Part shown: piece by piece, positions 10,331 through 18,043 of the stretch
How the letters are laid out: each line of letters begins with the position of its first letter
How positions within the stretch are numbered: position 1 is the stretch's first letter
Assembly (NCBI RefSeq): GCF_001687325.1
Contig: NZ_LZRD01000006.1
Span: 62,001 to 126,000 of the forward strand
Direction of reading: 5' to 3'
DNA: 64,000 bases
DNA from: Streptomyces sp. PTY087I2
Lineage (GTDB): Bacteria > Actinomycetota > Actinomycetes > Streptomycetales > Streptomycetaceae
Notes under the pieces: generated by a model
The model's database searches: none
What the model was told of the DNA's origin: nothing
What the model saw: the letters and a program-made list of their open reading frames with translations, nothing else
Program-made: the position numbers and the translations under genes

Positions 10331-11343
10331 TCGACGTCCTGGTCGCGGGCGGCGGACCGGCCGGCCTCGCCGCCGCGATCCGGGCCGCCTCCGCGGGCCT
10401 GGAAGCGGTGGTGGCCGAGCCGCGCACCGCCCCCGTCGACAAGGCGTGCGGCGAGGGCATCATGCCCGGCGGCGTCGCGGCCCTGCGCGACCTCGGCGTC
10501 CGGGTGAAAGGCCACGAACTGCGCGGCATCCGCTACACCGACGGCCGGCGCAGCGCGGAAGCCGCCTTCCGGGGCGGCCCGGGCGCGGGCGTCCGCCGCA
10601 CCGAACTCCACACCGCCCTGCACGACCGCGCCACCGCCCTCGGCGTCCGCTTCGTCCCCGCGAAGGTGGGGGAGATCCGGCAGGACCGGCACACCGTCAC
10701 CGCCGCCGGACTCACCGCACGCTGGCTCATCGCCGCCGACGGGCTCCACTCGCCGCTGCGCCGCGCTCTGGGCCTCGACCGCCCGGTCCCCGGCCCCGGA
10801 CGCTACGGGCTGCGCCGCCACTACCCGATCGCCCCCTGGACGGACCACGTCGAGGTGTACTGGTCCCGGCACGGCGAGGCGTACGTGACCCCGGTCGGCG
10901 AGCGCCTGGTGGGCGTGGCCGTCCTGAGCCGCGACCGCCGCCCCTACGACCAGCACCTGGCCGCCTTCCCCGCCCTCGCGGCCCGGCTCGCGGACGCCCC
11001 GGGCGCCACACCCGTACGCGGAGCCGGTCCGCTGCGTCAGCGGGCGCTGGGACGGCGGGCCGGGCGCGTCCTGCTCGTCGGCGACGCCGCCGGGTACGTG
11101 GACGCCCTCACCGGGGAGGGCATCGCCCTCGCGGTCGCCACCGCGACGGCCGCGGTCGACTGCCTGAGCGCCGGGCGGCCCGAGGACTACCCCCGCCACT
11201 GGGCGCGGGCCACCCGGCGCTACCGCCTGCTCACCGCGGCCCTGCTGAGCGCGGCGGGCCACCCGTCCTCGGGCCGCCTGATCGTCGCCGCGGCCCACCG
11301 AGCGCCCGCCCTCTTCCGCACCGCCGTCCGCGCGCTCCAGTGA
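10327..11343 (+). CDS. FAD-dependent oxidoreductase (geranylgeranyl reductase / hydroxylase type)
   Basis: A 338-aa flavoprotein with the N-terminal FAD motif 'VLVAGGGPAGLAAAIRAASAG' and the second FAD-ribityl motif 'VLLVGDAAGYVDALTGEGIALAV', as in the geranylgeranyl-reductase and PHBH-like groups. In this operon it could hydroxylate the aromatic polyketide to a quinol/quinone (SrsC-like role) or reduce an isoprenoid side chain added by the UbiA enzyme; the sequence does not decide. The GTG start overlaps the methyltransferase stop by 4 bases. The gene is followed directly by a MITE. Confidence 0.85.
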   Translation: MIDVLVAGGGPAGLAAAIRAASAGLEAVVAEPRTAPVDKACGEGIMPGGVAALRDLGVRVKGHELRGIRYTDGRRSAEAAFRGGPGAGVRRTELHTALHDRATALGVRFVPAKVGEIRQDRHTVTAAGLTARWLIAADGLHSPLRRALGLDRPVPGPGRYGLRRHYPIAPWTDHVEVYWSRHGEAYVTPVGERLVGVAVLSRDRRPYDQHLAAFPALAARLADAPGATPVRGAGPLRQRALGRRAGRVLLVGDAAGYVDALTGEGIALAVATATAAVDCLSAGRPEDYPRHWARATRRYRLLTAALLSAAGHPSSGRLIVAAAHRAPALFRTAVRALQ

Positions 11344-11354
11344 AGCCGCGGCGG

Positions 11355-11520
11355 CTAGGGGGTGTCTTGCCGATCATGCCGGGCTCGCGTGCCCTGGCAC
11401 CGCACCTCGCCGCGTTGTCGTCACTCGCCATGGCTCCGCCATGACTCCCTCCTCCGCCTTGCGATGCACGGCACCAGACCCCGCTCCCTGATCCGGCCTG
11501 ATCGACAAGACACCCCCTAG
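11355..11520. mobile_element. 166-bp MITE with 28-bp terminal inverted repeats
   Basis: The left arm 11355-11382 begins CTAGGGGGTGTCTTG. The right arm 11493-11520 is its reverse complement over 28 bases with two mismatches and ends CAAGACACCCCCTAG. The element has no coding capacity and starts 11 bases after the oxidoreductase stop codon. CTAG at both outer ends looks like the 4-bp target-site duplication or conserved end of IS5-family elements, which would supply the transposase in trans. Its strong self-complementarity means a transcript would fold into a long hairpin and could also end transcription of the polyketide operon. Confidence 0.8.
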
Positions 11521-11634
11521 TGCGGCGGGCCGCCCGCTCGAATGGCAGGGTCCCCGGTTCCGGCTTAACGTCGATCGGGTGAACGCCCGCGCTCACGCGG
11601 GGCACTGCCCTCGGCACGAGAGACGGACCCCACC

Positions 11635-13326
11635 ATGACGGGCTCCCGCGCGACACCCACACCCACGGCCACGGCACACGACAGGCACCGGAGCGGACTG
11701 GCGCTGCTGGTCATCGCCTCGTGCCAGCTGATGGTGGTGCTCGACGTCACCATCGTCAACATCGCGCTGCCGCACATGCAGAAGGACCTGGGGTTCTCCA
11801 CCGAGAACCTCTCCTGGGTCGTCAACGCGTACACGTTGACCTTCGGCGGACTGCTGCTGCTCGGCGGACGCCTCGGCGACATCCTCGGCCGCCGCAGAGT
11901 CTTCATCTTCGGCGTGCTCCTCTTCGTCTTCGCCTCCCTGCTCGGCGGACTGTCCCAGGAGGGCTGGCAGTTGCTGGCCGCCCGCTCCCTCCAGGGCGTC
12001 GGCGGCGCGATCGCCTCGCCGACCGCCCTGTCGCTGATCACCACCACCTTCCGCGAAGGCCCCGAGCGCAACCGCGCGTTCGGGGTCTTCGCGGCCGTCT
12101 CGGCGGGCGGCAGCGCGATCGGTCTGCTCGCCGGCGGCCTGCTGGTGGAGTGGCTGGACTGGCGCTGGGTCCTGTTCGTCAACGTGCCGATCGGCCTGCT
12201 GATCGCCATCGCGACCCCGCGCTTCATTCCCGAGTCCGAACGCCGCCCGGGCCACTTCGACCTCCTCGGCGCGCTCACCTCGACGGTCGGCATGGTGCTG
12301 CTCGTCTACGGCTTCATCCGGGCCTCCGAGGACGGCTGGACCGACGCGCTCACCCTCGGTTCGTTCGCGGTCGCTGTGGTGCTCCTGACGGTCTTCATCC
12401 TGATCGAACGCGGTTCGAAGCAGCCCATCACCCCGCTGTGGATGTTCCGTGACCGCAACCGCGCCGGGTCGTACGCGATGATGCTCAGCCTCGCCGCGGC
12501 GATGTTCGGCATGTTCTTCTTCCTGACCCTGTTCGTGCAGAACGTCCTCGACTTCAGCCCGCTGCGGGCCGGTCTCGCCTTCCTGCCGGTCAGCGCCGTC
12601 ATCGCGGTCAGCGCCGGCCTGGCCTCCCAACTGCTGCCCCGCTGGGGACCCAAACCCTTCATGGTGGTGGGCGCGCTCCTGGCGGCCGTCGGCCTCGGCT
12701 GGCTGACGCTGACCGACGTCCACAGCTCCTACCTCGGCTCGATCCTCGGCCCGATGCTCGTGTTCGGCTTCGGTATGGGCATGCAGTTCGTGTCGCTGAC
12801 GCTGATGGCCGTCTCGGGCGTCGCCCCGAAGGAGGCGGGCGCCGCCTCCGGCATCCTCAATGCCACCCAGCAGGTGGGCGGCTCGCTGGGGCTGTCGATC
12901 CTGGTGACGACGTTCGGCACGGCCAGCCGCCACGAGGCGACCGACCAGGTGCCGAAGTTCCTCGAGGAGGCCACGCCCGCCCAGAAACTGGAGTTCCAGA
13001 GGACCGAGGTGCTGCCGGCGCCCTGGGGCGACCAGGTGCTCACCTCGGGTGTCTCCAGTGCCTTCGTCGTCGCTGCCTGCTTCGCCGTGCTCGCCGCCCT
13101 GGTCGCCCTGTTCGTCATCCAGGTCCGGCCCGCCGACCTGGCCCGCCTCCAGGGCGGCGCGACGCCGCTGGTCTCGGAGGCGGAGGCGGAGGGGACGGGC
13201 ACCGGCGGGACGGACGAGCCGGCGCCCGGCGCAGACGCCACCCGGCCCGACCCGGAGGCACCACCGCCCGACCCGGAAGGGCCACCTTCCGACCCGGACA
13301 CCGACCGACCCGCGAAAGGGCACTGA
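11635..13326 (+). CDS. MFS multidrug efflux transporter, DHA2 (14-TM, EmrB/QacA) family
   Basis: A 563-aa inner-membrane proton-driven exporter. 'LDVTIVNIALPHMQKDLGFS' (the DHA2 motif D1 in TM1) and 'GGRLGDILGRRRVF' (motif A between TM2 and TM3) identify the family. Some 14 hydrophobic segments cover residues about 20-500. The C-terminal tail of about 60 residues is a hydrophilic Pro/Asp/Glu-rich stretch with repeated 'PDPE' and 'DPEGPPSDP' units, not part of the transport fold. The glyoxalase-fold gene follows after only 3 bases, a common pairing in drug-resistance operons. No TetR or MarR regulator is adjacent. The ATG lies behind a weak ribosome site (GAGAGACGGA). Confidence 0.9.
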   Translation: MTGSRATPTPTATAHDRHRSGLALLVIASCQLMVVLDVTIVNIALPHMQKDLGFSTENLSWVVNAYTLTFGGLLLLGGRLGDILGRRRVFIFGVLLFVFASLLGGLSQEGWQLLAARSLQGVGGAIASPTALSLITTTFREGPERNRAFGVFAAVSAGGSAIGLLAGGLLVEWLDWRWVLFVNVPIGLLIAIATPRFIPESERRPGHFDLLGALTSTVGMVLLVYGFIRASEDGWTDALTLGSFAVAVVLLTVFILIERGSKQPITPLWMFRDRNRAGSYAMMLSLAAAMFGMFFFLTLFVQNVLDFSPLRAGLAFLPVSAVIAVSAGLASQLLPRWGPKPFMVVGALLAAVGLGWLTLTDVHSSYLGSILGPMLVFGFGMGMQFVSLTLMAVSGVAPKEAGAASGILNATQQVGGSLGLSILVTTFGTASRHEATDQVPKFLEEATPAQKLEFQRTEVLPAPWGDQVLTSGVSSAFVVAACFAVLAALVALFVIQVRPADLARLQGGATPLVSEAEAEGTGTGGTDEPAPGADATRPDPEAPPPDPEGPPSDPDTDRPAKGH

Positions 13327-13329
13327 CCC

Positions 13330-13797
13330 ATGGACTGGACCCTCGAAGTGATCGTGCTTCCCGTGACCGACGTCGACCGGGCCCGGGACTTCTACCGGGA
13401 CAAGCTCGGCTTCCACGTCGACATCGACGCCGAGGTGATGCCGGGCGCCCGTGTGGTCCAGCTGACGCCGCCGGGATCCGGCTGTTCGATCGCCCTCACC
13501 GACGGCCTGCCCAACCCGACGGGAACCCCGCGGCCGGGCACGTACCACGGGCTCCAGCTCTGTGTCACCGACATCGCCGCCGCGCACGCCGAACTCGTCG
13601 GCCGGGGCGTCGAGGTCTCCGAGCCGCAGCGATACGCCCCCGACGACGGGGCGACCTTCATGTACTTCACCGACCCGGACGGCAACGGGTGGGCGGTGCA
13701 GGAGTACCGCCGCCGGGAGACCGAACCCCTGCACAAGCTCCTCGCCGACCAGGCCGCCGCCGGGAACGGATCGAACGCGGGGGACACGGTGGGGTGA
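13330..13797 (+). CDS. VOC-family (glyoxalase/bleomycin-resistance fold) protein
   Basis: A 155-aa protein with the paired beta-alpha-beta-beta-beta modules of the vicinal-oxygen-chelate superfamily: 'VTDVDRARDFYRDKLGF' opens the first and 'VTDIAAAHAELVGRGVEV' the second. 'FMYFTDPDGNGWAVQEY' is the typical C-terminal strand with the metal-ligand glutamate. Members bind or modify small molecules (dioxygenases, glyoxalases, antibiotic-binding proteins). Co-transcription with an MFS exporter suggests a resistance or detoxification unit, but no ligand can be named. The last 25 residues are a disordered-looking tail. Confidence 0.85.
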   Translation: MDWTLEVIVLPVTDVDRARDFYRDKLGFHVDIDAEVMPGARVVQLTPPGSGCSIALTDGLPNPTGTPRPGTYHGLQLCVTDIAAAHAELVGRGVEVSEPQRYAPDDGATFMYFTDPDGNGWAVQEYRRRETEPLHKLLADQAAAGNGSNAGDTVG

Positions 13798-13892
13798 ACC
13801 GGATGTGGAGGTGGATCGCGCCGCGTCCGGTCCACCAGAATGCTCCCCGTATCGAGTGCAGAGATCCATCAGCGCAAGGGAGCGGCATCCAC

Positions 13893-14291
13893 ATGGGCGG
13901 CAACGCAGAGATGGTGGCCTTCGTCCGGGCGCGGCTCGCCGACGAGGAAAACGTCGCACTGGCCGCCGGCGGGGACCGATGGCGGTGCCCGGCCGACGTG
14001 CCGGGCGAGGTCCACGACCGCACGGGAGGCGTGGCGTTCACGGTGCGCGGCCGGGGCTTCGACCAGCACATCGCCCTCCAGAACCCCGCGCGGGTCCTGG
14101 AGCGCATCGAGACGAACCGCGTGATGCTCGGCGAGTACGTCGAGGTGGCCGACCTGGACACCGACCGCCCGGCCGAGGACTTCCGCTCCGGCCGCGCGGT
14201 GGGTCTGGGCTTCGCCGTGCGGCAGCTCGCCGCCGAGTACGCGGGCCACCCGGACTACCAGGCACGTTGGCTGCCCCGGTTCATCCAGTAG
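13893..14291 (+). CDS. DUF6221 family protein
   Basis: A 132-aa soluble protein of unknown function. It opens with a helix of the form 'MVAFVRARLADEENVAL' and has a central 'ALQNPARVLERIETNRVMLGEYV'. It ends with 'LAAEYAGHPDYQARWLP', the pattern I associate with DUF6221, a family found almost only in Streptomyces, often in accessory DNA. ATG at 13893 is preceded by AAGGGAG about 10 bases away; an internal ATG at 13911 is an alternative. No cysteine pair or catalytic motif is evident. The gene stands alone. Confidence 0.7.
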   Translation: MGGNAEMVAFVRARLADEENVALAAGGDRWRCPADVPGEVHDRTGGVAFTVRGRGFDQHIALQNPARVLERIETNRVMLGEYVEVADLDTDRPAEDFRSGRAVGLGFAVRQLAAEYAGHPDYQARWLPRFIQ

Positions 14292-14388
14292 CCGAAATCG
14301 CCCGAACGGGTGGCGGCCACTGTCGTACGAGCCGGTGACCAAGAGGATGATCCACGCCAAAATGGCGTTGCTCTCTGGTGAGGAGTGA

Positions 14389-14742
<354 letters not shown>

Positions 14743-14756
14743 TCCGGGTTGACCGA

Positions 14757-14797
14757 CCCTGGAGCCCCGGAGCGCACCGCGCTCCGGGGCTCCAGGG
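14757..14797 (+). terminator. Strong terminator after the cold-shock gene
   Basis: A perfect 19-bp stem (14757-14775 with 14779-14797, CCCTGGAGCCCCGGAGCGC and its complement) has a 3-base loop ACC and lies 14 bases after the stop codon. No clear T tract follows. Confidence 0.9.
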
Positions 14798-15002
14798 CGT
14801 TCGGGGCGTCCCGCCCGCACCCCGGGCCCGGGAGAGTCCGGCAGAAGATGCGAGGCCCCTCGCGTACGGCCATATTGGGAGTCCCGGGCCGCGGAGGCGT
14901 CGCCCGGGGCGTGTGGCCCGCCCGGGCGCGGGTACCCGTGGCGTCGATCCGGCTCGGGCGCACGTCGCCCCGACCGCTGTCGAGCGTCGAAGGGGAGGCC
15001 CC

Positions 15003-16094
15003 GTGGTCCGCACGGTGGGAGTCGAGGAAGAACTGCTGCTGGTCGACGAGGGCAGCGGAGAGGCCCGGGCGCTGTCCTCGGCGGTGCTGGCGATCGCCGA
15101 GAAGGACACGGCGGGGGAGTCGCCCTTCGAGCCGGAGCTGCACCGTCAGCAGCTGGAGTTCTCCACGCACCCCTGCGCGGACATGGGCGAACTCGCCGGG
15201 TCGGTCCGGCGGTGGCGGGCCCAGGCGGTCCAGCACGCCGCCGACGCCGGGGCGTCCGTCGTGGCCCTGGCGACCTCCCCGCTCCCGGTCAGCCCGAAGA
15301 TCGGCACAGGAGAGCGGTACCGGTGGATGGCGGAGCGCTTCGGTCTCACCGCCCAGGAACAGCTGACCTGCGGCTGCCACGTCCATGTCTCGGTGGACTC
15401 GGACGAGGAGGGCGTCGCCGTGCTCGACCGGGTGCGCTGCTGGCTGCCCGTCCTGCTCGCCCTGAGCGCCAATTCGCCGTTCTGGCAGGGGCAGGACAGC
15501 CGGTACAGCAGCTACCGCAGCCAGGTGTGGGGCCGATGGCCCTCGGCCGGCCCGGTGGACGTCCACGGCTCCGCCGAGGCGTACCACGCGGGTGTGCGGT
15601 CCCTCGTCGCCACCGGAGTGCTCCGGGACGAGGGGATGGTCTACTTCGACGCGCGCCTCTCGCACCGCTACCCCACGGTCGAGGTCAGGGTCGCGGACGT
15701 CTGTCTGGACCCGGCCGACACCGTGCTGCTCGCCACCCTGGTACGAGGACTGGTGGACACGGCCGCGAGGGAGTGGCGCGCCGGTGAGCCGCCGTCCGGG
15801 GCCGGTACGTCCCTGCTCCGGGTCGCCTGCTGGCAGGCGGGCCGCTCGGGCCTGGAGGGCCGTCTTGTCCACCCCCGGACCTGGCGGCCGGAGCCCGCGC
15901 CCGATGTCCTCACGGCCCTGCTGGACCACGTGCGGGACGCGCTGGAGGACAGCGGCGACCTCAAAGCGGTGGAGACGGCCCTGACCACCGTGGTCCGGCG
16001 CGGGAACGGGGCACGGATCCAGCGCGAGACCCTCGCGCGGACCGGCAGCCTGCGCGACACCGTGGCCGAATGCGTACGCATCACGGCCGGATGA
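15003..16094 (+). CDS. YbdK-type carboxylate-amine ligase / glutamate-cysteine ligase 2 family
   Basis: A 363-aa cytoplasmic enzyme of the GCS2 (PF04107) family. It begins 'VGVEEELLLVDEGSG', the ATP/Mg-binding start of the family, and contains 'FEPELHRQQLEFSTHP', 'CGCHVHVSV' and 'LSANSPFWQGQDSRYSSYRSQVW', all signature blocks. YbdK has weak gamma-glutamylcysteine ligase activity in vitro. Actinobacteria make mycothiol rather than glutathione, so the physiological substrates are uncertain. GTG at 15003 is chosen because AGGGGAGG lies 5 bases upstream and it gives the usual N-terminus; the frame is open 30 codons further upstream. A DJ-1 gene follows 71 bases later. Confidence 0.85.
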   Translation: MVRTVGVEEELLLVDEGSGEARALSSAVLAIAEKDTAGESPFEPELHRQQLEFSTHPCADMGELAGSVRRWRAQAVQHAADAGASVVALATSPLPVSPKIGTGERYRWMAERFGLTAQEQLTCGCHVHVSVDSDEEGVAVLDRVRCWLPVLLALSANSPFWQGQDSRYSSYRSQVWGRWPSAGPVDVHGSAEAYHAGVRSLVATGVLRDEGMVYFDARLSHRYPTVEVRVADVCLDPADTVLLATLVRGLVDTAAREWRAGEPPSGAGTSLLRVACWQAGRSGLEGRLVHPRTWRPEPAPDVLTALLDHVRDALEDSGDLKAVETALTTVVRRGNGARIQRETLARTGSLRDTVAECVRITAG

Positions 16095-16165
16095 GCCCCC
16101 GCCGCCCCCCGCCGCGAACGTTCGAACAGACGAACACACCCGGCATCACAGGAACGGAGCAGTCC

Positions 16166-16729
16166 ATGTCCACCACCGCTCTCGACGACCGCCGGATCCT
16201 GGCCGTCGTCACCAACTACGGCGTCGAGCAGGACGAACTCGTCGTCCCCGTGAAGCACCTGCGCGACCACGGGGCGCAGGTCAGCGTGGCGGCGGTCTCC
16301 GCCGACACGATCCGCACCCTCGTCGGCGACCGCGATCCCGGCGAGACCGTGCGGCCCGATCTCACCCTGGACGACGTCGACCCCGCCGCGTACGACCTCC
16401 TCCTCGTCCCGGGCGGCACGCTGAACGCCGACTCGCTGCGCCTGGAGGACGCCACCACCCGGATCGTCAGCTCGTTCGCCGCTTCCGGCCGGCCGGTGGC
16501 CGCCATCTGCCACGGCCCGTGGGCGCTGGTCGAGGGCGGCTACGTCCAGGGCAAGACGCTGACCTCGTACGCCTCCCTGCGGACCGACATCACCAACGCG
16601 GGCGGCACCTGGGTCGACAAGCCGGTGGTCCGCGACGACGCCGAGGGCTGGCCGCTGATCACCTCCCGGAACCCCGGAGACCTGGACGACTTTCTCGGCG
16701 AGATCGACGCGGTGCTCGCCGAGAGCTGA
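16166..16729 (+). CDS. DJ-1/PfpI family (type 1 glutamine amidotransferase-like) protein
   Basis: A 187-aa soluble protein with the DJ-1/PfpI flavodoxin-like fold. The nucleophile elbow is 'AAICHGPWALVEGG', with the reactive cysteine followed by His, as in PfpI, YhbO and general stress protein 18. 'LLLVPGGTLNADSLRL' supplies the upstream loop. Family members act as stress-linked chaperones, deglycases or glyoxalase III-like enzymes. The ATG is preceded by GGAACGGAG at a proper distance. It is probably co-oriented with, but not coupled to, the YbdK gene. Confidence 0.88.
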   Translation: MSTTALDDRRILAVVTNYGVEQDELVVPVKHLRDHGAQVSVAAVSADTIRTLVGDRDPGETVRPDLTLDDVDPAAYDLLLVPGGTLNADSLRLEDATTRIVSSFAASGRPVAAICHGPWALVEGGYVQGKTLTSYASLRTDITNAGGTWVDKPVVRDDAEGWPLITSRNPGDLDDFLGEIDAVLAES

Positions 16730-16882
16730 GGCGGCCGCCACGGGGCGTCCTGTAGGGGCCCCGCGACAGGTGCGCCCGGGCAATAGGGCCAGGCCGCACT
16801 TACCGGCCGGGACGTGCGCGGGGTATCCAGGAAACAGGCTGCTGGCCAGAGATCCTGAAGCGGGCCGACCCGAGGAGGGCCC

Positions 16883-17965
16883 ATGAACCCCCCGACCGCC
16901 ACCACGGCCGACGCGGACGTGACCGAAGCCCCTCCGGAAGACCCGACCGTTCACATTCTGTGGATCAACGCGGGGCTGAGCTGTGACGGGGACTCGGTCT
17001 CCCTCACCGCCGCCACCCAGCCGAGCATCGAGGAACTGGCGCTCGGCGCGCTGCCGGGTCTGCCCAAGGTGGCCGTCCACTGGCCGCTCATCGACTACGA
17101 GTGCGGGCCCGTCGAGGGCGCCGACAACTTCGTGGAGTGGTTCTTCAAGGCCGACCGGGGCGAGCTGGAACCCTTCGTCCTGGTGGTCGAGGGTTCCATC
17201 CCGAACGAGCGCATCAAGCCCGAGGGCTACTGGTGCGGCTTCGGCGACGACCCCGAGACCGGCCAGCCCATCACCACCAGCGAATGGCTCGACCGCCTCA
17301 CTCCCAAGGCCCTCGCCGTCGTCGCGATCGGCACCTGTGCGACGTACGGCGGCATCCACGCCATGGCGGGCAACCCCACCGGGGCGATGGGCGTACCGGA
17401 CTACCTGGGCTGGGAGTGGAAGTCCAAGGCGGGCATCCCGATCGTCTGCATCCCCGGCTGCCCCGTCCATCCCGACAACGCCTCCGAGACCCTGCTGTAC
17501 CTGCTCTACCAGGCCGCCGGCGCCGCGCCCATGATTCCGCTGGACGAGGAGCTGCGGCCCACCTGGCTGTTCGGCGCCACCGTCCACGAGGGCTGCGACC
17601 GGGCCGGCTACTACGAGCAGGGCCAGTTCGCCGACGCGTACGGCTCCCCGCAGTGCCTGGTCAAGCTGGGCTGCTGGGGCCCGGTCGTCAAGTGCAACGT
17701 GCCCAAGCGCGGCTGGATCAACGGTGTCGGCGGCTGCCCGAACGTCGGCGGCATCTGTATCGGCTGCACCATGCCCGGCTTCCCGGACAAGTTCATGCCG
17801 TTCATGGACGAACCGCCCGGCGGCCATGTCTCGGCGGCGGCGAGCGGTGTCTACGGCTCCGTCATCCGGCGGCTGCGCCACTTCACCGAGAAGACGGCCG
17901 ACAAGGAACCGAAGTGGCGGACCAAGACCGAGACCATCAAGACCGGCTACCGGCCGCCCTGGTGA
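16883..17965 (+). CDS. hhyS: Group 1h (actinobacterial-type) [NiFe] hydrogenase small subunit
   Basis: A 360-aa electron-transfer subunit carrying three Fe-S clusters. No Tat signal is present, as in other group 1h (formerly group 5) enzymes, so it is cytoplasmic or membrane-associated from inside. The N-terminal proximal-cluster motif is C34-D-G-D37: the usual CxxC is CxxD, the Asp-ligated cluster described for the Ralstonia eutropha actinobacterial hydrogenase. 'GTCATYGGIHA', 'IPGCPVHPDN' and the cysteine-rich 'CWGPVVKCNVPKRGW ... GGCPNVGGICIGCTMPGFPDKFMPF' provide the remaining ligands. These oxygen-tolerant enzymes oxidise atmospheric H2 in spores and starving cells. The large-subunit gene follows 78 bases later. 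Confidence 0.95.
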   Translation: MNPPTATTADADVTEAPPEDPTVHILWINAGLSCDGDSVSLTAATQPSIEELALGALPGLPKVAVHWPLIDYECGPVEGADNFVEWFFKADRGELEPFVLVVEGSIPNERIKPEGYWCGFGDDPETGQPITTSEWLDRLTPKALAVVAIGTCATYGGIHAMAGNPTGAMGVPDYLGWEWKSKAGIPIVCIPGCPVHPDNASETLLYLLYQAAGAAPMIPLDEELRPTWLFGATVHEGCDRAGYYEQGQFADAYGSPQCLVKLGCWGPVVKCNVPKRGWINGVGGCPNVGGICIGCTMPGFPDKFMPFMDEPPGGHVSAAASGVYGSVIRRLRHFTEKTADKEPKWRTKTETIKTGYRPPW

Positions 17966-18043
17966 CCCGCGCCCCCGGACACCCCGGAGGGCGGTCAGGG
18001 CCAGGGCGAGCAGCACGACCTACCAGGAAGGCGGCGCGGGACC

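Noticed and set aside
11635..13797. Self-resistance genes for the polyketide operon
   Set aside because: The exporter and glyoxalase-fold genes are co-oriented but separated from the PKS operon by the MITE and about 290 bases; no evidence connects them.
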